Of a stretch of DNA of 52,000 nucleotides, positions 16,798-24,309 are shown in pieces (the stretch's first letter is position 1; each line of letters opens with the position of its first letter). Below the pieces are notes generated by a model. It saw nothing but the letters and a program-made list of their open reading frames with translations, was not told where the DNA came from and made no database searches. The translations under genes were made by a program, and so were the position numbers. Source of the stretch: Acidobacteriota bacterium (GTDB lineage Bacteria > Acidobacteriota > Vicinamibacteria > Vicinamibacterales > 2-12-FULL-66-21); NCBI GenBank assembly GCA_003223835.1, contig QHWR01000074.1, positions 82,414 through 134,413 on the forward strand, read 5' to 3'.

Positions 16798-18315
16798 GTG
16801 CCGCTCGACCGCTATCTCTCGGATGCCGCGCACTTTCCGGGCGGTCACACCGCCGGCGTCATCGTCCCCCGCTCCGTGGACGAGATTCCAGCCATCGTCC
16901 GATCCGCCCCCGCGCTGCTGATCGTCGGCGCGCAGTCGTCGCTCACCGGCGGCGCCACGCCGATGGGAGAACTCGTGCTCTCCACCGAAAAGCTGACGCG
17001 CATCGTGGACATCTCGCCGACGCTCGTCCGCGTCGAGGCCGGCGTGACGGTCGCGGCGCTGCAGGAGCATCTTGCCTCGCGCGGCGCGTGGTTTCCACCC
17101 ACGCCGACGTTCACCGGCGCCTTCGCCGGGGGAATCGTGGCGACGAACGCGGCGGGCGCGGCGACGTTCAAGTACGGCGCGGTCCGCTCGTGGGTCGAGG
17201 CTTTGACCGTGGTTCTCGCCGACGGCTCGTCGCTCGCGATTCAGCGTGGCGAGCAGCGTGCGAGTGGCCGCCGTCTGCGCCTCGGCGCCGTCGACGTGCC
17301 GGTCCCCATGTATCGGATGCCGGATGTCGTGAAACGGTCGGCCGGCTACCACGCCGAGCCCGAGATGGATCCGATCGATCTGTTCATCGGCTCCGAAGGG
17401 ACGCTCGGCGCGATCACGACGGTGACGTTCCGCGTCCTGACGCCGGCGCCGACGACGGCGCTGGCGCTCGTGCCGTGCACGTCGGAGCCGCGCGCGCTCG
17501 CGCTTGTCGCGGCGCTGCGCGACGCGTCGATCGCCACGTGGCGGACGAGCGATCCCGACGGCGTGAACGTCGCCGCGATCGAGCACATGGATCGGCGGTG
17601 CCTCGAGATCCTGAAAGAGGACGGCGTCGATCGGAAGTACGACGTGACGCTGCCGTCCGGCGACGGTCTGGCGCTGCTGGTGCAGCTCGAGCTGACACCG
17701 GGCACCACGGAGGCGCAGGCGTTCGATCAGATCGCGTCGGCACAGGCGCGCGACGCGCGGGGCGGACTCGCGGCGTTCTGCCGCGTGCTCGAGCAGCACG
17801 GCGGGTTCGACGAGACCGAAATCGCGCTGCCGGGGAATGTCCGTCGCGCGGAACAGTTCGTCGCCGTCCGCGAAGCGGTCCCCGCCGGTGTGAATCGACG
17901 AGTGGGCGACGCCCAGCGCGACGTGGATGCCCGCATCGCGAAGACCGCGGCCGACATGATCGTCCCGTTCGATCGGTTTGCCGAGATGATGGAGATCTAT
18001 CGCGCCGGCTTCGTCGCGCGCGGACTCGACTTCGCCGTCTGGGGACACGTCTCCGACGGCAACGTGCACCCGAACGTGCTGCCGCGGTCGTACGCGGACG
18101 TCGAGCGTGGGAAGGAAGCGATCCTGGCGTTCGGCCGCGAGGTGACGCGGCTGGGCGGCTGTCCGCTCGCCGAGCACGGCGTGGGACGCCATCCCGTCAA
18201 GCAGGCGTTACTGCGCGGGCTTTACGGCGACGCCGGGATCGATCAGATGCGCGCCGTCAAGCGCGCGCTCGATCCGGCGTGGAAACTCGCACCAGGCGTC
18301 ATTTTCCCGGCGTGA
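16798..18315 (+). CDS. FAD-linked oxidase (glycolate oxidase / D-lactate dehydrogenase GlcD-like)
   Basis: The 505-residue protein begins at GTG 16798. Residues 20-200 form a PCMH-type FAD-binding domain (VGAQSSLTGGATPMGELVLS, GGIVATNAAGAATFKYGAVR, FIGSEGTLGAIT). The C-terminal domain has WGHVSDGNVHPNV and CPLAEHGVGR, which belong to the GlcD/Dld family that oxidises 2-hydroxyacids such as D-lactate or glycolate and passes electrons to a quinone or cytochrome. The specific acid is not determinable. There is no adjacent GlcE/GlcF. Its end overlaps the convergent YHS gene by 17 bases. Confidence 0.85.
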   Translation: MPLDRYLSDAAHFPGGHTAGVIVPRSVDEIPAIVRSAPALLIVGAQSSLTGGATPMGELVLSTEKLTRIVDISPTLVRVEAGVTVAALQEHLASRGAWFPPTPTFTGAFAGGIVATNAAGAATFKYGAVRSWVEALTVVLADGSSLAIQRGEQRASGRRLRLGAVDVPVPMYRMPDVVKRSAGYHAEPEMDPIDLFIGSEGTLGAITTVTFRVLTPAPTTALALVPCTSEPRALALVAALRDASIATWRTSDPDGVNVAAIEHMDRRCLEILKEDGVDRKYDVTLPSGDGLALLVQLELTPGTTEAQAFDQIASAQARDARGGLAAFCRVLEQHGGFDETEIALPGNVRRAEQFVAVREAVPAGVNRRVGDAQRDVDARIAKTAADMIVPFDRFAEMMEIYRAGFVARGLDFAVWGHVSDGNVHPNVLPRSYADVERGKEAILAFGREVTRLGGCPLAEHGVGRHPVKQALLRGLYGDAGIDQMRAVKRALDPAWKLAPGVIFPA

Positions 18316-18451
18316 CGTATTTTGCGGGATTCTGATCGAATTTCGTCTTACACACCGGCGCGCAGAAATAGTACGTCTCCCCTCTGAAGTCACTCTTGCC
18401 TGCCGCGGTCTTCTCGTCGATCGTCATTCCGCAGACGGGATCTTTTACCAT
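18299..18451 (-). CDS. YHS domain metal-binding protein
   Basis: The 50-residue product VKDPVCGMTIDEKTAAGKS with YYFCAPVCKTKFDQNPAKY is a complete YHS domain (DPVCGM, then FCxxxCxxKF), associated with copper or heavy-metal binding in P-type ATPases and cytochrome-linked systems. AAGG lies about seven bases before ATG 18451. The ATG overlaps the cytochrome gene's TGA by one base (TGATG), so the two are translated together. It is probably a small metal-binding or chaperone protein. Confidence 0.8.
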   Translation of the reverse strand: MVKDPVCGMTIDEKTAAGKSDFRGETYYFCAPVCKTKFDQNPAKYVTPGK

Positions 18452-19041
18452 CAGGACCTTCCGTGTTTGTGCGCGGGGCCGGCCGGACGTTTCGGCTCCG
18501 CGTGACCCGGTTGCTCCGCCATCTCGTCGGGCGCTTTCGGATTGAGCTTCTTCATCGCCGTCAACTCCGCCGGCGTGATCTTCGGCAGATGCCGAACGAA
18601 GAGGACGAGCCGCCACGAATCCTGCTCGCCGTGCCCCTCCTTGTCCGCCGGCTTCTCATCTTTCTCTTCATCGTCGCCGGCGAACGCAGGCATGCCGGTG
18701 AAGCGGACGCCGTTCTGAATGATGTGAAACAGCTCGCCGTCGGTCAGCGACTGCGTCCGCTCTTGTTTGAGGTCGGGCGGTTTCGGATAGAGACCGCCGC
18801 CGATCTCCGTGCTTCCGCTGCCGTCGTTCGCGTGACACACCGCGCAGTGGTCGGCGAAGTGTTCCATTCCCGCGCTCGGAATCGTGAAGCTGCGCAGCCG
18901 CAGGGCGACGGCCGTCTCGATCGGTCCCGGCTTCGCGCGCGCGCTGAACCCGTTCCGCTGGATGTACCAGATCGTCACGGCGCCGGCGACGACCAGCGCG
19001 AGAACCAGTAGCACGAGCGCTCGCAGCAATCGCATCAGCAT
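18451..19041 (-). CDS. Membrane-anchored cytochrome c
   Basis: From ATG 19041 the product is 196 residues. An N-terminal membrane anchor (LVLLVLALVVAGAVTIWYI) is followed by one CAVCH haem motif near residue 68, and TGMPAFAG supplies the distal Met. The last 70 residues are charged and Pro/Lys/His-rich (EKDEKPADKEGHGEQ). It is a monohaem periplasmic cytochrome. With the FAD-linked oxidase convergent to it, it could receive electrons from that enzyme, though co-transcription is impossible. The track ORF to 19305 extends through the TTTTCCG repeat, which is not coding. Confidence 0.85.
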   Translation of the reverse strand: MLMRLLRALVLLVLALVVAGAVTIWYIQRNGFSARAKPGPIETAVALRLRSFTIPSAGMEHFADHCAVCHANDGSGSTEIGGGLYPKPPDLKQERTQSLTDGELFHIIQNGVRFTGMPAFAGDDEEKDEKPADKEGHGEQDSWRLVLFVRHLPKITPAELTAMKKLNPKAPDEMAEQPGHAEPKRPAGPAHKHGRS

Positions 19042-19076
19042 TGTGAGTTCCGCGTCTGTCGATCGGCCTGTCTTTG

Positions 19077-19119
19077 TTTTCCGTTCTTCTGTTTTCCGTT
19101 TTCCGTTTTCCGTTTTCCG
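19077..19119 (+). repeat. Heptamer tandem repeat TTTTCCG
   Basis: TTTTCCG occurs five times, at 19077, 19092, 19099, 19106 and 19113, the last four perfectly contiguous. It lies 36 bases upstream of the minus-strand cytochrome start and so in its promoter/leader region. No inverted arm is present, unlike the other word repeats in this window. Confidence 0.9.
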
Positions 19120-19212
19120 TCTTTCTTCTGCGGCTATCATACGTCTCATGAGGATCGCGTGCTGGGGGGACCTACTGACGAGTTGGCCTCTCATTCGGCA
19201 GATCCGGCCAGT

Positions 19213-19455
19213 TGATCTTTCATCGCGGCGGGCGCGTCGTATCCGTCGATCTCCGAAGGGCATCTGTGTCCGAAATGGGCCGCGACGTTCGGACTGCTGA
19301 CACACGCCGGACGTCAGACGCGCGTCAAGTATCGCGCGCCGTACGCGATGTCGTGGACGGATCTCGATCTCGAGACGGGATATGGTCGCCGAGCGCGTCT
19401 GGTCGTCGCGCGATCGTCATTTCAAGGAAAAGGGGTTGATGCAGCGCCGGTGTCG
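19213..19455 (+). pseudogene. Decayed fragment of a molybdopterin formate dehydrogenase alpha subunit
   Basis: No full ORF exists, but three adjacent pieces in shifting frames line up with the N-terminal region of formate dehydrogenase N/O-type catalytic subunits. The first is HRGGRVVSVD; in another frame comes ISEGHLCPKWAATF...VKYRAPY; after a further shift comes DMVAERVWSSRDRHFKEKG. The motif order (GRVV, GxLCPKG, YRAP, then a helix ending SRDRHF) matches the family, with G to W in CPKG. About 75 residues of a protein of about 1000 remain, with at least two frameshifts. It stops at the palindromic repeat pair beginning at 19479. This is recognition by eye and needs a search. Confidence 0.5.
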
Positions 19456-19478
19456 AGAACAGCCGGGGTCACTGGAGA

Positions 19479-19563
19479 GATCTTCCGGCTGAAGCCGGAA
19501 GCCACGAATTCATTGAGGGAGCCCGTGGGCGAACTCGTGGCTTCCGCCGCGAAGCGGAAGATC
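19479..19563. repeat. Inverted pair of the GATCTTCCG palindromic repeat (copies 2 and 3)
   Basis: GATCTTCCGGCTGAAGCCGG... at 19479-19511 and its inverted relative at 19531-19563 share GATCTTCCG, CGGAAGCCACGA and TTC at matching places, with a 19-base spacer. Each copy is itself a hairpin, so the unit can fold either as two small stems or as one long one. It sits between the formate dehydrogenase remnant and the GT4 gene and resembles a REP/BIME arrangement. Confidence 0.88.
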
Positions 19564-19625
19564 GCCCGTTGGCACCGTGTTTGGAACCGTGAGCTCCCGG
19601 ACCTGCATTCCAGGGAGTCTCACTC

Positions 19626-20675
19626 TTGCATATTGCCCTCGTCGCGCCCCCGTTCATCCCTGTTCCGCCCGTCGCTTACGGCGGCACCGAACTCTTCGTC
19701 GCGCACCTCGCCGAAGGTCTCTCCGCGCGCGGGCATGACGTGATCGTGTACGCCAACGGCGAGTCGCGTGTATCGTGCGAAACGCGCTGGCGCTACGCCG
19801 AGACGGACTGGCCGCCACGGCCGGGCTCGGAGACGACGCTGAAGTCCATCGACCACGCCGCCTGGTCGGTCGCCGACATCGCGCGCGAACGATTCGACGT
19901 CGTGCATCTCAACGAGGCGGTCGCGGTTCCGCTGTCGCGATTCATGTCGATGCCGGTCGTCTATACACTGCACCACCCGTTCGAACCGGATCTCTCCGCG
20001 CTGTATGCGAAGTACCCGGACGTGAACTACGTCGCGATCAGCGATGCGCAGCGCGCGCGCGAAACGGCGGCGAAGCTCCGCACGATCCACCACGGGCTCC
20101 GCGTCGAGGACTACGTGTTCGAGGATCGCAAGCAGGACTACGTCTGTTTCCTCGGCCGGATCGCGCCGGTGAAGGGGCCGCATCTGGCGATCGCGGCCGC
20201 GCGGCAGGCGGGCGTGCGCCTCAAGCTGGCGGGAGAAATCCAGCCGACCTTCAAGGATTACTGGGATCGACAGGTCGCGCCGGACATCGACGGCGCGCAG
20301 ATCGAATACGTCGGCGAAGCGGACCATCAACTGAAGAACGAACTGCTGGCGAACGCCCGCGCGCTCCTCTTTCCAATCCAGTGGGACGAACCGTTCGGCC
20401 TCGTCATGATCGAGGCGATGGCCTGCGGCACGCCGGTGCTCGCGCTCCCGGGCGGCTCCGTCGCGGAGGTCATCGCCGACGGCGAAAGCGGGCGCATCTG
20501 CGCGGACGTGGACGAGTTGGCCGAATGGGCCGTCAACCCCGGCATCGACCCGCACGACTGCCGGCGCTACGCCGAGAAGCGCTTTTCGGTGGACCGCATG
20601 GTGGACGAGTACGAGGCGCTGTACCGCGAGCTGATCGTCGGCGCGCACGTGCCCGCTGAGAAACAGAGACTGTAG
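19626..20675 (+). CDS. Family 4 glycosyltransferase
   Basis: The 349-residue protein begins at TTG 19626, with GGGAG eight bases upstream. The N-terminal Rossmann domain has HIALVAPPFIPVPPVAYGGTE. The C-terminal domain shows CFLGRIAPVKGPHLAI and the GT4 E-x7-E motif EPFGLVMIEAMACGTPV, which holds the nucleotide-sugar. It is six bases upstream of the debranching-type enzyme, so the pair probably forms an operon for a glucan or trehalose-like compound. The acceptor is unknown. Confidence 0.87.
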   Translation: MHIALVAPPFIPVPPVAYGGTELFVAHLAEGLSARGHDVIVYANGESRVSCETRWRYAETDWPPRPGSETTLKSIDHAAWSVADIARERFDVVHLNEAVAVPLSRFMSMPVVYTLHHPFEPDLSALYAKYPDVNYVAISDAQRARETAAKLRTIHHGLRVEDYVFEDRKQDYVCFLGRIAPVKGPHLAIAAARQAGVRLKLAGEIQPTFKDYWDRQVAPDIDGAQIEYVGEADHQLKNELLANARALLFPIQWDEPFGLVMIEAMACGTPVLALPGGSVAEVIADGESGRICADVDELAEWAVNPGIDPHDCRRYAEKRFSVDRMVDEYEALYRELIVGAHVPAEKQRL

Positions 20676-20681
20676 AACGCG

Positions 20682-22850
20682 ATGGCCGACGTCATCAAGG
20701 TCGAAGATCAGTACTACATCCTGGCGACCGCGGCGCGCGCGCGCGGCTCGTCGGCCGTGCTGAAACACGCGGACACGTTCGCGGTCTTCGACTCGCTCGG
20801 CGACATCGTCGGCGCCGGCCTCGGCGAGCAGGGACTCTACCACCAGGGCACGCGATTCCTGTCGCTCCTGCGGCTGCGTCTCGGTCACGACCGGCCGCTG
20901 CTGCTCAGCTCCCGCACGCACACCGACAACGCGGTGTTCGGCGCGGATCTCACGAACGCGGACGTCATCTCCGGCGGCGCCGTGAAGCTGCCGCGCGACG
21001 TCGTCCACATCTATCGGTCGCGGTTTCTCTGGAACGGCGTGCTGTACGAGCGGCTGCGGCTCGTCAACTACGCCGCGGACACGGTGCGGCTGACGATCGT
21101 GTACGAATTCGCCGCCGACTACGCCGATATCTTCGAGGTGCGCGGCACCCGTCGCGAGCGGCGCGGCGCGCAGCTCGGCACGCGCCGGGACGACGACTGG
21201 ATGGAAACCGGGTATCGCGGCCTCGACGGCGTCGTGCGTTGCACGCGCATCGAGTGGGATCAGCGTCCGGTTGACGTTCGCGACGAACAGGCATCGTGGG
21301 ACGTCTCGCTCGCGCCGCACGAGACGCTCACGCTCTCGATGCAGGTGAGCTGCGTCGTGGAGTCCAGTTCCGCGCCTTCAGCGCCGTCACTCGACGACGC
21401 GTATCGGATGTTGTGCGATCGACAGCGCGAGGCGGCCGCGGCGTATGCGAGGGTCGATACATCCAACAGACAATTCGACGCCTGGATCCAGCGATCGTTC
21501 GCCGACGTGCAGATGATGGCGACCGACACGGCGTACGGGCCGTATCCCTATGCGGGCGTGCCGTGGTTCAACACGGCGTTCGGGCGCGACGGCATCATCA
21601 CGGCGCTCGAGCTGCTCACGGTCAATCCGTCGCTGGCGCGCGGTGTCCTCCGGTACCTCGCAGCGACGCAGGCGGACGCGGTGGTCCCGGATCGCGACGC
21701 CGAGCCGGGCAAGATTCTCCACGAGACGCGCGGCGGCGAGATGGCGGCGCTGGGCGAGGTGCCGTTCGGGTTGTATTACGGCAGCGTCGACGCGACGCCG
21801 CTTTTCGTGGTGCTCGCCGGCGCGTATTACCGGCGGACGGCGGACCGCGCGCTGCTCGAACACCTGTGGCCGCACGTGGAGCGCGCGCTCGAATGGATCG
21901 ATCGCTACGGCGACCGCGACGGCGACGGCTTCGTCGAGTACGAGCGCCGCACGCCAACGGGGCTGGCGCACCAGGGCTGGAAGGACTCGCAGGACTCGGT
22001 GTTCCACGCGGACGGCGTGCTCGCGGACGCGCCGATCGCGCTCTGCGAAGTCCAGTCGTACGTGTTCGGCGCGCGCAAGGCCGCCGCGATGCTCGCGCGG
22101 GCGCTCGGCTCCTCGTCACGCGCCGAAGAACTGGAGCACGCGGCGGAGGATCTGCGCGGCCGATTCGAGCGCGACTTCTGGTCGGAGGAGTTGGGAATGT
22201 ACGCGCTCGCGCTGGACGGCGCGAAACGCAAATGCGTCGTACGGACGTCGAACGCGGGGCAATGTCTGCTGACGGGCATCGCGCGGCGCGACCGCGCGCG
22301 CCGCATCGCCGAATCGATGGTCTCCGGAGATCTGTTTTCGGGCTGGGGCGTGCGGACGGTGGCGGCAACCGAAGCGCGCTACAACCCGATGTCGTACCAC
22401 AACGGATCCATCTGGCCGCACGACAACGCGCTCGTGGCCGCAGGCTTTGCGCAGTACGGATTCAGCGACCTGGTGCAGCCGATCCTGGCGGCCCTCTTCG
22501 ATGCGAGCCTCCATGTCGAGCGCCACCGGCTGCCCGAGTTGTTCTGCGGCTTCCGCCGCCGCAGCGACGAAGCGCCGACGCTCTATCCGGTCGCGTGCTC
22601 GCCGCAAGCCTGGTCGGCGGGGAGCGTGTTCCTGCTGCTGCAGGCCTCGCTCGGACTGACGATCGACGCGACGCAGCGCCGCGTGGCCGTCGCGCACGCG
22701 GAGCTGCCGCCGTTTCTGGAGCGGGTCACCATCCGCGACCTTCGGATCGCCGACGCGTCCGTCGACCTGCTGTTCGAGCGCCGCGCGCGCGACGTCGGCG
22801 TCACCGTCCTCGAACGGCGGGGCGACGTCGAAGTCGCCATCACGAAATAG
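20682..22850 (+). CDS. Glycogen-debranching-type amylo-alpha-1,6-glucosidase (GDE_C family)
   Basis: The 722-residue protein has an N-terminal beta-sandwich domain (about 1-240; FAVFDSLGDIVGAGLGEQGLYH) and a C-terminal (alpha/alpha)6 barrel. The barrel shows FNTAFGRDGIITALELL, EPGKILHETRGGEMA, GWKDSQDSVFHADG and NGSIWPHDNALVA, all typical of bacterial GDE_N_bis/GDE_C proteins. These cleave alpha-1,6 branches of glucans or hydrolyse related glucosides. No signal peptide is visible, so it is cytoplasmic. It starts six bases after the GT4 gene. Its stop codon is fused to an AGCTTCCAG word repeat. Confidence 0.88.
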   Translation: MADVIKVEDQYYILATAARARGSSAVLKHADTFAVFDSLGDIVGAGLGEQGLYHQGTRFLSLLRLRLGHDRPLLLSSRTHTDNAVFGADLTNADVISGGAVKLPRDVVHIYRSRFLWNGVLYERLRLVNYAADTVRLTIVYEFAADYADIFEVRGTRRERRGAQLGTRRDDDWMETGYRGLDGVVRCTRIEWDQRPVDVRDEQASWDVSLAPHETLTLSMQVSCVVESSSAPSAPSLDDAYRMLCDRQREAAAAYARVDTSNRQFDAWIQRSFADVQMMATDTAYGPYPYAGVPWFNTAFGRDGIITALELLTVNPSLARGVLRYLAATQADAVVPDRDAEPGKILHETRGGEMAALGEVPFGLYYGSVDATPLFVVLAGAYYRRTADRALLEHLWPHVERALEWIDRYGDRDGDGFVEYERRTPTGLAHQGWKDSQDSVFHADGVLADAPIALCEVQSYVFGARKAAAMLARALGSSSRAEELEHAAEDLRGRFERDFWSEELGMYALALDGAKRKCVVRTSNAGQCLLTGIARRDRARRIAESMVSGDLFSGWGVRTVAATEARYNPMSYHNGSIWPHDNALVAAGFAQYGFSDLVQPILAALFDASLHVERHRLPELFCGFRRRSDEAPTLYPVACSPQAWSAGSVFLLLQASLGLTIDATQRRVAVAHAELPPFLERVTIRDLRIADASVDLLFERRARDVGVTVLERRGDVEVAITK

Positions 22851-22870
22851 CTTCCAGCTTCCAGCTGCCA
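22849..22870 (+). repeat. AGCTTCCAG word repeat, copy at a stop codon
   Basis: AGCTTCCAGCTTCCAGCTGC-CA starts on the last two bases of the TAG stop of the debranching enzyme. The same 22-base string with one difference occurs at 31966-31987 directly after the actA stop codon. The remainder of the gap to 23110 shows no gene that I can support. Confidence 0.8.
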
Positions 22871-23110
22871 CCCGAACCGAGAAGCCCCGCGGCAGCGGCC
22901 GATGCGATCGATCGCTGGTCGAGCGAACGCATTCCCGTCAGGCTGATCGGGAATGCCGCCGAGGCGCTGTGGGCTGGCGACCGGTCTCGTGCTCTCCACC
23001 GACACGGGCGCGCTGGGGGCTGGTGCAGGGACAGGGTGCTGAGGAAAAGCGGGCCGAGTGCTAGGATTGGGGCTTCCCCCAGGTGTTTCTTGTCTGCCAG
23101 GAGGTCCGCT

Positions 23111-23626
23111 ATGAACGAACTCGACATGTTTCTGGGCGCGTGGGAGCGCGAGTCGGAGAGCACGCTGAAGCTGCTGCGTGCGCTGCCGGCGGCGCAGTAC
23201 GATTTTCGGCCTGATGCCGGCGGCCGATCGCTCGGCGAGCTGGCGTGGCATCTCGCCGAGGGTGACGCCTACATGAGCTACGGGATCGAGAATGGCACGT
23301 TCGCGATGGACGCGAAGCCGCCGAACATCGAGCGTCCGCGTCAGGTCGAGGCGCTCGCGCCCGGCTACGAGCGGATCCACCGCGAGGCGGTTGCGCGGAT
23401 CCGGAAGCTGAAGCCGGAGGATCTGGATCGCACCGTGTCTTTCTTCGACGGCAGGGGGGTCCCGATCCGCGACATTCTGTGGGGATTCATCATTTCCCAC
23501 GGCATCCATCACCGCGGTCAGCTCAGCCTGATGTGTCGGCTCGCCGGCGGTTGTGCGCCCGGGCTGTACGGGCCGAACCGCGAGGAGACCGCCGCGATGC
23601 GCGCCGCCGCCGCCGCGCGCGCATAG
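23111..23626 (+). CDS. DinB-family protein
   Basis: Inside the 21296..23626 ORF, only the part from ATG 23111 is real; AGGAGG is placed six bases before it. The 171-residue product is a four-helix DinB/YfiT-type bundle: ELAWHLAEGD supplies the first metal His and SHGIHHRGQLSLM supplies the next two. These proteins bind a divalent metal and often act as thiol-dependent S-transferases, for example with bacillithiol or mycothiol. The substrate is unknown. It is single, ending in a strong hairpin. Confidence 0.88.
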   Translation: MNELDMFLGAWERESESTLKLLRALPAAQYDFRPDAGGRSLGELAWHLAEGDAYMSYGIENGTFAMDAKPPNIERPRQVEALAPGYERIHREAVARIRKLKPEDLDRTVSFFDGRGVPIRDILWGFIISHGIHHRGQLSLMCRLAGGCAPGLYGPNREETAAMRAAAAARA

Positions 23627-23642
23627 CGTCAGCCGTTCCTCG

Positions 23643-23668
23643 AGCCCGCCTCGTCCTCGAGGCGGGCT
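23643..23668 (+). terminator. Rho-independent-like terminator after the DinB gene
   Basis: AGCCCGCCTCG (23643-23653), loop TCCT and CGAGGCGGGCT (23658-23668) form a perfect 11-bp stem, followed by TCTCTCATTT. It lies 16 bases after the DinB stop codon. Confidence 0.8.
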
Positions 23669-23738
23669 TCTCTCATTTCGCGCATCGGTGACGAGGAGCG
23701 ACGTCGGCGACGCAACATTGCCGTGACTGTCCGTCGCC

Positions 23739-24008
23739 GTGCACCCGACCGTGGTCGTGCCGACCGCTCTCGCCTGGCATCTAGTGTTAGACTGTGTACA
23801 TCATCACACAATCGATCACAAATGCTCGAAATCGTTTCTCGCCGCGGAAGCGATCGCCGCGTTCGTCGACGCGGAGAGTTGGCAACTCGATGAGATTCAG
23901 ATGGGGCTTCACGAGCTCGACGGGGACGTGACCGTCGACCACAAGCAGGTCTCGACGTGGCTTCGTTCGTGGGGAGGCAAGCGTGAGCGAAAGGCTCCTC
24001 GCGTGTGA
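23739..24008 (+). pseudogene. RHH-type antitoxin with truncated or replaced N-terminus
   Basis: The C-terminal 65 residues (KSFLAAEAIAAFVDAESWQLDEIQ) match the helix 2 and toxin-binding tail of CopG/ParD-like antitoxins that pair with RelE/ParE toxins. The usual N-terminal 30-35 residues, with the DNA-binding strand and first helix (RLD...LD.LA..THRS), are missing. In their place are non-homologous codons with a His-rich run. Candidate starts are GTG 23739 or GTG 23784. The operator-like palindrome at 23793 lies within the frame, as if a deletion had joined the promoter to the second half of the gene. Toxin neutralisation may survive while DNA binding is lost. Confidence 0.5.
23793..23810 (+). 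promoter_or_regulatory. Palindrome, possible antitoxin operator
   Basis: TGTGTACATCATCACACA is an 18-bp palindrome with arms TGTGT/ACACA, preceded by TTAGACT, which could serve as a -10. Operators of this kind overlap promoters of ParD/RelB-type toxin-antitoxin pairs. This is an inference from position. Confidence 0.35.
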
Positions 24009-24289
24009 ACATCGTCTGGTCGCGGCAGGCCATCGGTCATCTCGCGCAGTTACGGACGTACATCGCCCGTGACAGTCCAGGCGCGGCAGCCCGAGTCGCT
24101 GCTACCTTGCTGGATGCCGTCGAACGTCTCGAGGAGTTTCCCAACATCGGTCGTCCGGGTCGAGTGGCTGGCACACGCGAGTTAGTCGTTCCGGGTACTC
24201 CCTATGTGATCCCATACAGGCTGCGGGGCGACCGCCTTGAAATCATCGCCGTCTTCCACGGGCGTCAGAAATGGCCGAAGCGGCTTTGA
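24005..24289 (+). CDS. RelE/ParE-family toxin
   Basis: The 94-residue protein starts at GTG 24005 in a GTGA overlap with the antitoxin stop. The sequence IVWSRQAIGHLAQLRTYIARD, then FPNIGRPGR, ELVVPGTPYVIPYRL and IIAVFHGRQKWP follows the ParE/RelE fold closely, including the conserved Arg/Tyr and C-terminal H-G-R-Q. Most members inhibit gyrase or cut mRNA on the ribosome; which one applies cannot be decided here. The toxin looks intact beside a damaged antitoxin. Confidence 0.85.
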   Translation: MNIVWSRQAIGHLAQLRTYIARDSPGAAARVAATLLDAVERLEEFPNIGRPGRVAGTRELVVPGTPYVIPYRLRGDRLEIIAVFHGRQKWPKRL

Positions 24290-24309
24290 AGCGGGTGCAA
24301 CACTGCGCA

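Noticed and set aside
22871-23110. Possible gene remnant in the gap before the DinB gene (a short RLIGNAAEALW-like frame)
   Set aside because: Too short and without an identifiable family pattern to claim a remnant.
21296-23626. 776-residue plus-strand ORF
   Set aside because: Its first part is a shadow of the debranching enzyme; only the last 171 codons from 23111 form the DinB protein.
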